64,000 bases of DNA from Cloeon dipterum. Its lineage: Eukaryota; Arthropoda; Insecta; Ephemeroptera; Baetidae. Where the stretch lies: the NCBI RefSeq assembly GCF_949628265.1, contig NC_088787.1, positions 29,378,501 through 29,442,500 of the forward strand. The letters run 5' to 3'. The position numbers and the translations under genes are program-made. Below the pieces are notes generated by a model. It did not search any database. It was not told where the DNA came from and was given only the letters and a program-made list of their open reading frames with translations. Positions 34,801 through 56,253 of this stretch are shown in pieces. Positions within the stretch are counted from its first letter, which is position 1, and each line of letters starts with the position of its first letter.

Positions 34801-36685
34801 GCTGTGAGACGCTAGCGGTAGAATTTTGCCAATGCACAACGGTCGGTTGCCATAAGGGTCTCTGACGCCGTATATCTTGTCGCCGAACATGATGACCAAC
34901 GAGTACGAGAGCGGCGCCAGCTGCATCAGGTGCTTTATCCTGGCGGGCCAATCGGCACCGTCAAGCTCGCCGTCAGGAGGATTTAGACACAGGGATTGCG
35001 TTATCAACTCGCTGTCGGACAAGGTCGACAGTCCAACCCCTCTGGCCAAAACCTACGAATTGAAAATTTAGTCATTGTTTGAACATTTTTTAAGTGAGTA
35101 GAAAACGCAACAAAAAATTGTTTGTCTATTGTGGTACTAATATATCAAATAGTCGTTTATAAATTATTGCTGATATCAGAGGCAGGCCGGTTGTTATTTA
35201 AATCTTACTTGACACTTTCCAAAAATTTAGATTTTGTATGCAAAAAATGTCTAGCACGTAAATTAAATTGAAGATAAATGGTACCTACTCTAGTGTATGG
35301 AAAACAAAAAATGCAATATACATTTTTAAACCACTTTTATGTTTAGTGCGTTTGACATAAATCTAGAATATGCATACTGCGGTTTTGAATTTTACTTCAC
35401 CGACAATAGCCTTCTTTTCGTATATTTTCCGCCATAGGAATATTTCTTTCTTTTTCATTTAATCCAGTTTGATGAACATTAAATTTTTACTCATTTTTAA
35501 AATCATAAATAACTCACAACCGATAAAATAATATTGATGTTATAATTAGATAAAAATTTCAACCACTTAAATGTCGCCTTCTGTCAAACATAGTGCAAGC
35601 TTTATTGGATAAGCGTTAATGTTAATGTAGTTAATGAAAATCATTTTATTAATAGATGTTTTTGAAGCCATTGGAGCCCTGTTTGAGGAAGTGAAAGAAA
35701 TATCATGACTGTGTTGCCTCTAATTAACTGGTAACTCAGCAATTGACTGATAATAATTACCCATCGTCTGAGAGCAGAGCAATTGACGAGCTCTCCATTG
35801 TGCGCGACGGCTAAAGGTCCGTGAGCAGTGTGCACCACAAAAGGCTGGCAGTTGACCTCTTCGGAAGCGGCACTCGTCGAGTATCGCGTGTGCCCGATGC
35901 CCAAATTGCCTGAAAATTCGAAAAATTCGTCACGGAGACACAAAATTTGTAACGTTTCAACTGACCTTTGAGCTTCTTCATTGATTCGTCGTTGAAGACG
36001 TTGTTAATCAAACCCATGCCCTTGTGCACGAAAAACTTTCCCCTCTCGTCACCCGCCGTGGTCACAATGCCGGCACTCTCCTGACCCCTGCGGCAAAAAA
36101 TTTCGGTTAGATTGACAAAACCAGAATGAATTACAAGTTTTATCTGTACCTGTGTTGCAAGGCGACAAGTCCAAGCGTTATTACTTGGGCGACGTCAATT
36201 TGTGACGGCCATTCACCGGTGGCGATACAGCCGAAGACACCGCACTCGTGGGTGAGCCCAGTGGTGTCCGGGTCAGTCGACGTGGACGCAGTAGCTCCTG
36301 ACTTCTGTTCATCCATTTTATTCTGCCTAAAAAGCGAAGGGCAAAATATTATGTAACATATTAAAATTATATAAATATTTTTCAGTACAAATATGCATCA
36401 AGAAAAAACTTTGAAAATCAATTCATATTTTCCTCATAATATACATAAATAAATATGTTTATTTAGCTAATATGTGTTTGTGTGAAGTAATTAATTTATT
36501 AATCTCAAGTGTGGCGTGTGGCACATGACAGCGTCAACTCAATATTTTGTTTTGCACGTTTATGCAGTGTCTGCTTGTAATTTTTGCCTTGTTTATCAGA
36601 TTGCAATATTGTCTTAAGATTGTATACTAAAGAGGTGTTTGATAATATTTTAAATCATGTGCAATAAACAAAAATTAATAAATGG
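31812..36685. repeat. Segmental duplication, unit B
   Basis: Direct copy of 18841-23806 (see unit A), offset by about 12.9-13.0 kb and in the same orientation. Exons and splice sites are kept in all nine positions while introns differ by substitutions and indels. It lacks the repeat insertion and the (TA)n run of unit A. Confidence 0.8.
32818..36316 (-). CDS. Prat: Amidophosphoribosyltransferase (PPAT), copy B
   Basis: Nine exons in the same places as copy A: 36316-36150, 36087-35966, 35909-35761, 35052-34794, 34736-34500, 34439-34312, 33511-33290, 33140-33020, 32957-32818; 514 aa. Propeptide, catalytic Cys25, the PRPP loop [12 protein letters not shown] and the cysteines in FCIFEY, HPCYMG and HCTAC are intact, so the product should be active. 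It differs from copy A at about two dozen residues. Examples are MDEQ for MDVQ, STLSDS for STSSDS, CLNPP for CIPPP, a one-codon deletion (REGVR for REGGVR) and PESLQW for PANLEW. Exon 7 (74 codons) encodes the same protein in both copies. Most changes lie on loops outside the known motifs. Whether the two copies differ in expression cannot be seen from the sequence. Confidence 0.95.
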
Positions 36686-39600
36686 GATGGAGACTAAATC
36701 AACAAGACTAAGAAGAAAAACTTGAATGTTTGATCTAACTCATGAATTCAGGCTGCACCAGAAAACCTTAACTGTAAGTTGAGCAGTTGAAATTTCTGTA
36801 TTAGTTTCTAGATTACAGGGGTTCTATGTAGCGAAACACGTACACTCGCTTGCGACAAAAACATTTCGAAATGTACATACTATGTTTCTTTCTTTTTTTT
36901 TTGTCAATTTAAATTTTGTTATGTGCGACTAATTTGTAAATGCGCAGATAGGAATGGAAGAGCTTCCATTTTTGTACCGTTGTATGAATACAAATAAATG
37001 AAACTAAATTAATATAGAACAAATCATATGTACACCGCGAAGCTGAAATTTCAAAAATAAAATATTACGAGTTAAAATTAATGGATGCATTTTATAAGAA
37101 CGCAAATAGAAAGATGATTCATGAGCTGATTAATTAGTCCCTACGCCTGACTGACGAAGCTAGAGAAATACTAAGACGGCATAATAATATTCTAGAGTGA
37201 ATGGCTGACGTCAATATCTCTGGAAATTATTATAGCTACTGTCAATGTCAATGTTGGTAACCACTACCAACAATAAAAATTCCCATTCTAGTACATAGCT
37301 TTATTTTTTGCCTTTTCATCTGTATTTGCAAGTTTTAAAAACAATTTTGTTAATTTTCAAATGGAATAAAAATCAATTATACAAATTGTCAGTGGGATAT
37401 TCCCACAAATGAGAACTGAATAAAACCAATGGAACAAAAAAAAAAACAAAAAAACAAAAATATTTGTTTCAGTTCAAATTAAATGCTGCTGCATAGTGTT
37501 TATTTTGGAAATTTATGAAAAAAAATCTCTTGTCTCATGAATTAGGGCTCCAAATAAGCAGCAGAAAATTCCTGTAGTGATACAGAAAGATAAACAGCTC
37601 AACGAGCACCGAGGAGACTGCATATATTATTTGGAATGATAAATTAAGAAATTAAAAGTCAGCTGCGACAGGACGGAAACGCTCAGTCAGATCTTAATAG
37701 GCACGAAGAAAATCTGACTAATTTGGTGCTATTACAGAAAATGTTCGAAATTATAATTTAAATGGTTTGGTTAAAATGCGGCGCAGAAATACTTCAATAA
37801 TTAGCTGGATGTTAAATGTTTCTACGAAAGAAATAATCCGCCAATCAACTCCTATTAAAGTTAAGTCACAGCTTAATCACTGAACCTTTTCAATCCAAAA
37901 TCGTTTTAAGAAAGAAAATCCAAATCCCAAAAAAGCACGGTTGCTGGGCAGGACGAAGGAATTAAAAGTGAGCTGCGTACCTGTGGTTGCGACACGAAAG
38001 AGGGTCGGCAGATAGTCGAGTGAAAGCGGAAAGAGTAGAGGCGAGAAGTGCGACGAGTGATCTCGAGTGCGAGTGAGCCAGCGAGAGCGGCGTACCGTGT
38101 ATTTACGCGTGCGCTCCGAGACGAGGGCACAAACAATCATGGACCACGTGCTGCCCTGACCGAGGTGCACGTGACCTATCGCCTAGTCGAAGCCAAGCCT
38201 AACGAAATGGAAACGAGCGTGGAAAGCTTGGACACCCGTCTATTGCGACGACGGATCTGAAAGAGGGCGCGTGTCAAGCCGAGCCCTCCATCCGCTGACG
38301 GTCGCGCGCGGCGCTCAGCTTATCGCCCTTGACACCAAGCACCCTTTTCACTTTCGTTTCAGTGAACTCGCTCTCTGCAGCTTTCTGCAATCTGCAGTTG
38401 CAAGATGCGTGCGGCTCTTTCATTTTTAGATCCTCAAAGACTTTAAAGATAGATTTCGGATTTTTTTTCACTCACACGTTTGTTTTTTTCAAGTTGAGAG
38501 ATTAGGTGCAACCAAAAAGACCTTGAAGGCCAAGCGATTTAGACAGGAATGCTAATGTTCCAACCAATTATTCGCTCACTTCTCACTTCCCAAGAATTTT
38601 ACTGATTCTGTCAGTGGCCAAAGTGCAATACTTATTGTCTTTTTTTAGTTCCTAACTAATCTTTATCATGGTTCAGCAGTGCCAATTTTAAATTAAGTCC
38701 AAATTCCAAATTTCTGCGTGTAAAGCAAATTCAAGTATTTTCTTGTTCGTACCAGCAAGATTTATATTTATAGACGCATCTATAAGAGCATCCAAATAAA
38801 AATGAACATTCGTAAAAGTATTGGAAAAATACTGGCATTTATCTGCCCTAGCTCATGTTATAACATAATTATTTCTCCGTCATTTTCATACATACATACA
38901 TAAGGCAAATCATTCAAAGGGGAATGAAATCAAAACATTTTTCGCCTTTATCAGCAAAATGAAATTTCCAATCACTTCTCCGAGTGGACAGTGTTCGCTC
39001 TTGAACCTTGCGGATTATCGTCATTACAAACGCTTCTCATATTGCGTGCGTAGGAAGTCAAATGAAAGATCTAATAACAATGGATATTTATTTATCGAGC
39101 GCACACGGAGGAGGAAAAGAAGAAAAACAAGTTAAGTGCCTCATTAAAATATTCCTGTTGATTCCATGTCTTGTTCAATCGTAATCTGTGACGTGGAAGT
39201 GAGAATAAAGCGCTTTTCATTAGGTTGGAAAGGAAATAATTTCCGCATTAAATAATTAAAATTGTTTCGTTTTGATTTAAGAAATATTGGAAAATCTGTA
39301 TAATTATAATATTTAGATACTTTTTTTGGATGATCTCCTACGCGGGATGATCTGACGAGCTATTTTTTCAATCAATTCTAGACCCAGACCATTGTTAATT
39401 GAGCCTTTAATGCAAGTAATCATGGTTATCAGTATTTCTTGATAATATATTTTAATAGGAAACCTTTGTGAAAATTTAAAAAAAAAAACTTAAATCTCTA
39501 GTTGAAAATTTTTAATATGGATTTTCCTGATTTAGGTGTTCAATCAAAGGGGAAAACATTGAAAATAACAAACGCTTTGCAGTCCTACAGTTTTCCGTAA

Positions 39601-41051
39601 GCTTAAGTTGTGACTCACTTATTCACATCACAAATTATTTCAGTTTGATAAGGATTTCTCAGCCTGAAACAACTGTACTGATTATGGTGCTATGGAGGAA
39701 AAAAGTTAAGTCTTTTTAAAGGCCCACTGAGTTGAACTTTAGTTGGCACTCTTAAGTTAGAAATTTTTAATTGGGATTTAACTGTAGTAAACCGCCAATA
39801 ATTTGATACCACAAGTAGTTGTAACTTAATAATCTACCTAATAGCTCGTTTTAATTACAAAACGGCGGAAAGAGTTAATTTAAGTAGGCCTTTAAGGTCT
39901 CAAATTGTAATAAATAATGTTACTTCTTGTTACACAGTAGCAGTCGTTCAAATCTCTCATACATTTTTTTCTAGCAGAATACGTTTTAATGCGATTTGAT
40001 TAAGAGGGGATGCAATTTTTATGCCCATAATTTCCTAACAATCAATTAAAAAATAATTGAGTAATTTTTGAGAAAAAAATACAAATACTCCGTGAAAGAG
40101 ATAACCCAAAATAATGTGTAAATAAAAAAGTACTTTGAAAAGGGCTGATTTCTTAAATATTTCCGCAAGTCTCCGATTTTCCTCACCTTAATTCTTTCGC
40201 TTGCAACAAAAATGAAGAAATAATGGAGTGAAATACAGATTTCCCAATATGTATTTCGTAAATCAAAACGCACATGGATTTCTGTTGCGAAAAATTCGGA
40301 AAATTCCAGTTCAGGCGAGGGCGAAGCAATAATTATCAAGATAAAAACAAAGCAAAGCAAACAAAAACAATTTTCTATTTTCTTGTTTGGTTCTGACTGA
40401 AATTTTCAATTATGGCAATTTCCGAAAACAATTGACTCATTTTCAATCGTTATATTCCTGTGAGTTAATTTTAAACAATACTACTTCCTTGATAAATCAT
40501 AAAAAATATACAACACATTTTTCTCACCTTTTGTCCTTATCAAAAATGTATTTTCCCTTTATGCTCCTATATTATTTCTCGTCTGCCATTCACTGATGTC
40601 AACAGAAGCACGTGAGTGTCAACTCTTTGAGGGGGATTTTCCAGACGAGCAAAGACCCACCCACGCCGCGTGCTGCAACAGAAACGAAGAAAGAAATGTA
40701 TTTGTACGTGAATGTACAAAAAGTAAATAACAATACAGAAATATTATACAAACCTTCAGCACAGGGCGGGAGAAGACTGAACAGATCACAGATCTAATTA
40801 TTACCCAATAAAGGCTACAGTGCCATCTCAAGGCGAATAACGGCAGTAACAGTACTAACTCGAACTTATCAGGTGGTGGACTGCAAGGCGAAGGCTACGC
40901 CCACATTTTCTTTCGCTGTCCGTTGATCGCTCCCAATCGCTCCATGCCGGCCGAACATAAACACATGATTCAAGAGAGACGGGCGCTGGACTGTGGAATA
41001 TAAAGAAGATTATCAAATTATAAAACACATTAACTGCAAAATAGCCGCAAA
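36686..41051. other. Long intergenic stretch, no supported gene
   Basis: Starts with a partial copy (about 36690-36770) of the 28790-29780 repeat. A GC-richer, CpG-rich island at about 37970-38420 contains two E-box-like CACGTG words (near 38145 and 38167) and overlapping short open frames on both strands. It could be an orphan promoter, enhancer or non-coding first exon. The rest is AT-rich. The mS27 promoter must lie in the last 200-400 bp, where the sequence is GC-richer (40840-40990). Confidence 0.45.
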
Positions 41052-42492
41052 ATGAAGAGTTTGATCGTTCTATCTTCTCTGCGGCGCCTACAAACCACTT
41101 TTAAAAGAGTAGGAAGTGTGAGAACATACCTTAGCGATTCTTACAGGTTTGTTTAGTTTAGCTGTTTGCCATCAAACGAATTTCACAATTTTGATTATCC
41201 TAATTTTACCAAAAGAGACCAACTTATGATGACTAGCTATATTCCAATATTTTGTTTACAGATGCCAGACATCATGGGAAAACCGTTTGAAGTCGCCTTT
41301 GCTGATCAAATTGAACTTGGACGAGCTCTACCACGGCATCGAACAGAGGTATAACCAGGACAATACGATCAGCGGCGTGGACGTGGAAGTTTTCACATGT
41401 GGTGTAAATGAGGACGTGCACTTGGACGAGGCCGAGGACTTAGTACATAAGCTGCGGCAGAGCGGTCGAGCCGCAGAGCTGCTCCCCTCCACAGGCCACA
41501 ACCTCATCCGACTGTTGTACCAAAGCGGCCGCACGGATGAAATGGTGAGGATTTTACACGACAGGCTCAATTACGGAATCTTCATCGACTACCACTTGTC
41601 CAATGTTATAATGGATGACTTCCTAAAGACCGGTAAATTTGCCGAGGCAGCCAAGCTGGCCGTTCTACATGGCCTTCAGGAGGACTCCAGCAACAGCATC
41701 ACCAGTAATTTAGTTTTAACATCGTGTTTGCAATGCTTTTTAAAAGGTGTCAAGTGGGAGCTTGAGGGGCCCACGCCTCTTGAAGAACCAAAGGAGGAGG
41801 TAAAGGTGCGCGTTCGCTTCTTGAGGAATCCATACTTTGATAACCACTTTGATCTCATCGACGGGAATGCGCTGATGGGAAAAACAATGGCCATCATAGC
41901 GCCCGCTTTGGAAAACGCTGTCCTTGCCAACAGCCTGGAACTGCTAGGCTGGGTCAAATTTGGAGATTGGAACAAGCTCGAAAAGAGATTAAATCAGCTC
42001 AAGTCTCCAGTGCTGAAAGAGGCCGCGGACTTGATGCTAGCGCACATAGCCGAGCTGGACAAGGAAAAGCTCCCCGAATCAGTTGCAAAGTCTATCGCAT
42101 CTATAAAAACCGTGGATGGAAATCTGCTTGAGGCGATGGAAGCATCGCTGAAGGAGGCAGTGAGTAAGAACGAGAGTCAAGATATAGAAGCGCAGGAGAA
42201 GAAATATGTTGAATGGGAAGAAACGAGACAGAAACTGCTGGCAAAGCAGCTGCGAGAGAGCGAAATAAGGCAAAAAATGACGGAAATCGAGAAGAAGAAG
42301 GAATACTTGAGGGAGAGGGAGCAGCTTCTAACCTTCTTCGACAAAGAGGATCAGTACAACCTTATGCTTGAAGATTCTCAAATAGAGGAAGAGCAGAAAA
42401 AACTAACAGAAAATAAGGTCGCTGTCGAGGAGGAAGTGTATGTGCCACCAGAGGTAGTCAAGCGGCACACAGTGAAGACAAAAAAGGTCTGA
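41052..42492 (+). CDS. MRPS27: Mitochondrial small-subunit ribosomal protein mS27
   Basis: Two exons, 41052-41146 and 41262-42492, joined AG|A; 441 aa. Exon 1 reads as a mitochondrial presequence: rich in Arg, Ser, Thr and Leu, with no acidic residue until position 29. The body opens with YRCQTSWENRLKSPLL and LNLDELYHGIEQRY, matching the start of the mature animal mS27, and continues as helical repeats of the PPR-like type. The last 120 residues are Lys/Glu-rich and should form a long coiled helix. mS27 belongs to the mitochondrial 28S ribosomal subunit. The real start is the exon-1 ATG; an internal ATG at 41287 would drop the targeting sequence. The gene converges on SDA1, with the two stop codons about 60 bp apart. 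Confidence 0.88.
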
Positions 42493-42511
42493 ATTATTGA
42501 GTGGTGTAACT

Positions 42512-42531
42512 AAATAAAAATAATTTTATTT
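42512..42531. terminator. Palindromic bidirectional poly(A) signal
   Basis: A near-perfect palindrome centred near 42522 gives AATAAA on the plus strand (42513-42518, 23 nt after the mS27 stop) and AATAAA on the minus strand (42530-42525, 24 nt after the SDA1 stop). One sequence can therefore serve both converging genes, and the mature 3' ends would overlap. Confidence 0.65.
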
Positions 42532-42551
42532 AAACAAAGTGGGATACATTA

Positions 42552-45500
42552 TTATTTGAGGCGCTTCATTTTCAGGAGGTGGTTTCTCAGGGCGATCTGT
42601 TAATGGATATTTAATCAGTACTAATAATTACTTATAATGAAAATAATATTCACCTGTTTGTCCTTGAACGATCTCTTCACCTTGCCCCTGATCTTGTGCT
42701 TCACCATGTTGAAGGCCTTATTCTTCTTCTTCTCAGTATTCGTTTTGCTGGAGTGCGGATTTTGTCTTCTATCTTGGTACCCCCACTTTTCGCGGCCCTC
42801 CTGTCCTTTCTGCAAACGTGCCAAAATCCGTCTTATTATCACTTTTCTTAAATTAATGAGCTGAGACTTACCCTCACGGTTTCCAGTCTGGCCGCCTTGT
42901 CGTGTTTTCTTTTCTTGTAAATGTTTTCAATGTCACCCAAGGTTACAAGCTCGCCCCTAGCAAATTTAATCAATTTTATTTTGTTCTTCAACCTTAGGTA
43001 AAAAAAGCAATTACTTTGGCACATCCTCATCAACCATCTTCCTTTTCCTGTTCTTCGAAACAACAGTGATTTGCTTCCTGATCTGGGCAGCGTCAATCTC
43101 TTTGAAGTCTTCGTCAGTCAGAATCCTCATTGCGCACACTTCCGCTGCCTTTTTCGCCTTATCTTCAACCGTTTCCTTCTCCACCTTCTTCAAATATAAT
43201 AGATTTACTAACTCAGGCAGCAATCCAAACATATGCAGAATAAATGACATTTCCTCTGTGGTAAAGGTACCTCTCTCATTGAACAAATTCAATTTTTTGT
43301 AACAAAAATTAAGCTTAAATAAATACCTGGCTAGTTTTCTGCTCTTTGCCAGACTGTGGGTCGGATTCGGCATCGCTCGCTTCATCCTCATCGTCTTCTT
43401 CGTCAGCTTCATCATCCTCATCTTCGTCAGAGGCTTCCTCATCTGACTCTTCTTCTTGATCCTCATCCCCAGAAACATCCACCCAGCCACCATCCTCGCT
43501 GTCACTGGCTTCGGAATCAATTTCCTATATTTAATTTGTGCCCTTATAATCAACCCCAGTTTTGAAAAAGACTTCAAATATTACGAGTGTGCTTTTGTCC
43601 TTTTGCTTGCCCGTCTTTTCCTCAAGCAGCACTTCGGCGCCGGGAACGTGTTCTTTGACGTCCACCTCTCCATATTGCTTGGTCTTCAGCTCAATAGTGG
43701 CTTCAGTGGGTCGACCCTACAATTATAAATTGGATAATGCGGCTATGTCGATTGAAAAGACGACGTACCCTGTCCTTCTTTTTAAGCATGTCTGGATTGT
43801 TGATTCGGAACAACGCCATCAGCGAACGAGCAGCCATCATAACACTCCTGTCCTTGTAGTTCTTGTAGTCAACCAGGTCGCGCAGCAGGTCCTCGTCCAT
43901 CGCCAAAGGGCAACGGCTGCACACAGCCCTTACAGCATTCAATCTAGATTCATGGGGCGATTAATTAATCTGGCTTGGAAAACACGTTTAGAAATAAAGA
44001 CTGACCCAATCGCCATGACATCAGACGAATTTCTTTCTGTCACAAAATTATTGACCAAGGTCTTCAAAATAGGCTGAAGCACATCTGGGGGCACAAGCTC
44101 GTGCGAGGCCTGTGCGATGAACTGGAGAAGTCTGGTCACCTCTGAAAGTCATTTGGAGTAAAATTGCAGGTTCATTTTAACGCCAATTTTAACTTTGATA
44201 AATTGAACCAATGATACTTTTTATTTATAGCTCTCATGCATACTTTGCAAAAATATGTCAAACAACGCGTTTTGAAAAAATAAGAACCCACAATTTTTCA
44301 AACCATTTACCGTAAACATAAGAAATGGACCCTATGTCGAAAACCTCCTGGATTTATTTTAGTGATTTGACCTAGATCAACCACAAATAGCATACTATTT
44401 TAGGATAATCTTGCGAAAAATGTGCTTGAATGTATTTTCCGCTTAAAATTTTTTGAACAAATTTATGTGGCGTAAGTTTAATAAGTTTGAAAACATTTTT
44501 GCAAGCGTTAACCAGTCATAAAATATTATATAATGCTTAAAAAAAAACCAGCGCAAGACCTTTGACCGACGATTTAAAATTTGGCGTTCATTCGATCGGA
44601 CTTGACGAGAGGAGTTCAACGCAATTTTTAACTTTTAAATTTTGCCAACTCAAAACGAGTTATTGCATTCTAAAAATTAGCCAAATGTGTCTCGTAAAAC
44701 CCGCAAAATTTTTGACAAAATACTTGTATGGTTAAAGTTAATGCTGATCAATGGTGCAAATTAGCTTGATACCGCCAAAACCTTCCTGCGACCCATGATT
44801 TTTGCTCATTAGTTAACTCACCTCTCTGGTGGGGCTGAAGAAACCTTTGCAGATACGGATAGTAGTTGAATATAAGCAACTGGTGCAAGCCAATGAGTCT
44901 GGAGATGACGTCAAGTGTCATTAGCTTCACTTCAAAACGCTCATTGGTTCTTTCAAGAGTCTTGAAAACCTGTTCCGCAAAACCTTGCGGATCATGGATC
45001 AAGTGTAGAGCGGAGAAATTGAAGTTGGGAGCTTTTGACTTTTTCTTCTGTTGTTTCTTGATCAGCGATTTGACCTTCACCAGTTGTTTCTCTCGCTTCC
45101 TACTTTTCTTGTTGAAGCGATTTGACATGACAACATCTTTAGTTGTGACTTTCTCCTCCTGAACATAAGTAAAAATTTGAATTGACTCAATTGACAGCAT
45201 TTTTTTGAATGAAAAATCATTACGCACCTCATCAGAATCGCTATCATCAGAATCCTTTTCTTCAGGATCTTTGCCAATAAAAAACTTCAATGCTGCAACT
45301 TTGACTTTGGCAAATTTTGAAGAGCACGCTGTGGCAATCACATTTACTGTTTTTGCGTCATTCCAGATGTTCTTTTTGTACAGCTGAATCATTATGTCCT
45401 GGAATAAATAAGTTTTAGCAATTTTACCATCATTTGAGCTTGGTGCACTAACCAATGACATTTTAACTGCACGGGAATTGCTGTCTTTCAACATGTTGAA

Positions 45501-46278
45501 CATGAAATTTTGGAGCGTCTGAAATAATCAACTGTAGGAAAAATTTTATGACACAATTGTGATTGAAGTACCCTATTTAACTTGGCATCCTTGTGTTTGG
45601 CATTAACTCCGCTCACATCACTAATGATGTGACTTTGCAAAAAAGACCTCAAATTTTTGTCCTGGCATCTCAACAGCGAGAAGAAGAGCGAAAGTAAATC
45701 TGTCGGGGACAAGAGGCCCTTTCCTCTCAGCAAAACTAGAGCCCTGCAGAATAACTGCAACAAATTGAGCCAGATTTCAGAATCTTCAATGTCGAAATTA
45801 TTATTACTATGAAATTTTTTAAATTAATTTCTATCTAATATGCTAATATTTAACATACCATCCTCATATTAGGATCCAAAACAGTGTGATGAGACTGCAA
45901 AATGTCCACAAGCTCCTGTGGATAAGATGCAAGAACGTCTGGATAGCAATGGGCTACCTGTAAACAGTGCCCATGTAAGATTTGAGGGCTGCATCAATAT
46001 TTTAACTTGAAAGTCAATGTTTACCTGCGCAAGGAACATTATGATGTCCTCCAGACTCTTGTCATTCTGATCTGGATGGAGCCTAAACACCTCAAGAGTT
46101 GCCAGGTAGTGTCTGTACTGTTGCATAAACTAAAACAGATTGCAAATACCAAACATTAACAGAAAATTAATCAAAGTGTTGCACAAACCTCATCTTTGTA
46201 AGAGGCCGGATCTCGTTTGACTAAATTTTGCAGCTGTGGAATGTTGTCCGGTAATTGATTATTGTGTCGACGAACCAT
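42552..46278 (-). CDS. SDAD1: SDA1 homologue (60S ribosome assembly)
   Basis: Fifteen exons: 46278-46189, 46129-46025, 45957-45859, 45754-45572, 45518-45453, 45398-45228, 45158-44822, 44141-44006, 43943-43769, 43716-43585, 43524-43327, 43187-43015, 42956-42872, 42809-42654, 42596-42552; all GT-AG, 716 aa (human 687). Diagnostic blocks are [16 protein letters not shown] at the start, [81 protein letters not shown] and [12 protein letters not shown] very acidic stretch (about 500-560) follows, then a basic C-terminal tail. The family acts in the nucleus on assembly and export of the 60S subunit and in G1/actin phenotypes in yeast. Its promoter faces that of brahma across 790 bp. Confidence 0.93.
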
Positions 46279-47068
46279 CTTGATCAATACACAACAACAA
46301 TTATGTCCCTCTATTAAATTTATATCGAAATATTCTCAGGAGGCACACGCTACACACGTGGAGTCCTCACAGCCAGGAGGAATCCTTAGCTCGAAAGACT
46401 GGATAAAATAACATACAAAAACAAGAGACGTCAATAACAGGTATACCATCACAACAAATTTCTAATAAGTTGGATGTAATGCTTGCATGGCAATCAATAT
46501 TCTAATGTTCTGTGTTATTTAATTTTTTAATATTTTGATAAATAACACAACATTATGACTTGTTCAGTACATTTTTAATGAATGGTTAATACTAATTGAA
46601 TATTTTTTCTAGTTTGGTACGTGTTTGATATATCTAAAGAAGGCGTGGGCTTTGTTTGGGGACAGGGTTTCAGTGTTTATTCCGCTTAAATGGTTGTGGC
46701 GTGGTCGTCGTTGTCGGCTTGTTTTCTTGCAAAATGATGTGACTCCTCGATCTTTTATTTAAATTTTAAAGAGGTACCGTAGGGTAATAGAATTATTAAT
46801 CATTCTAGTTGAACCTTTTACTTGCCCGGTGCAATTTCTCATCCAGCTCATAGTATACATATAATAGCCGTAAAATAGCGTGCACGTTTTGAAACAGTAA
46901 ATTATGCTTTTTACACAACACCAAGATGGCTGTTGTGTGGTCATGATTTACAGCCGGCGGCCTTTCCATTAGTTTTTTCACAGAAACTTTGTAATTAGCC
47001 TCTGTCTGGTGATGATTTTGCTTGCCTCTAGATACTGGCCTCCCTTTTTCAGGAGTAAATAAGCGAAA
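46279..47068. promoter_or_regulatory. Divergent promoter region between SDA1 and brahma
   Basis: The 790 bp between two head-to-head ATGs must hold both promoters. An AAGATGGC (YY1-like) motif is at 46923-46930. A pyrimidine-rich tract ending CTTTTTCAG at about 47044-47052 just before the brahma ATG looks like a splice acceptor, so brahma probably has an intron in its 5' UTR. No TATA box is evident. Confidence 0.45.

Positions 47069-56253
<9,185 letters not shown>

Noticed and set aside
38048-38260. 70-aa plus-strand frame in the CpG island
   Set aside because: No homology and competing frames on the other strand; kept only as an orphan island.
43011-43577. 188-aa minus-strand frame as a single SDA1 exon
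   Set aside because: It is in the wrong frame over the acidic exon (43327-43524) and crosses introns.
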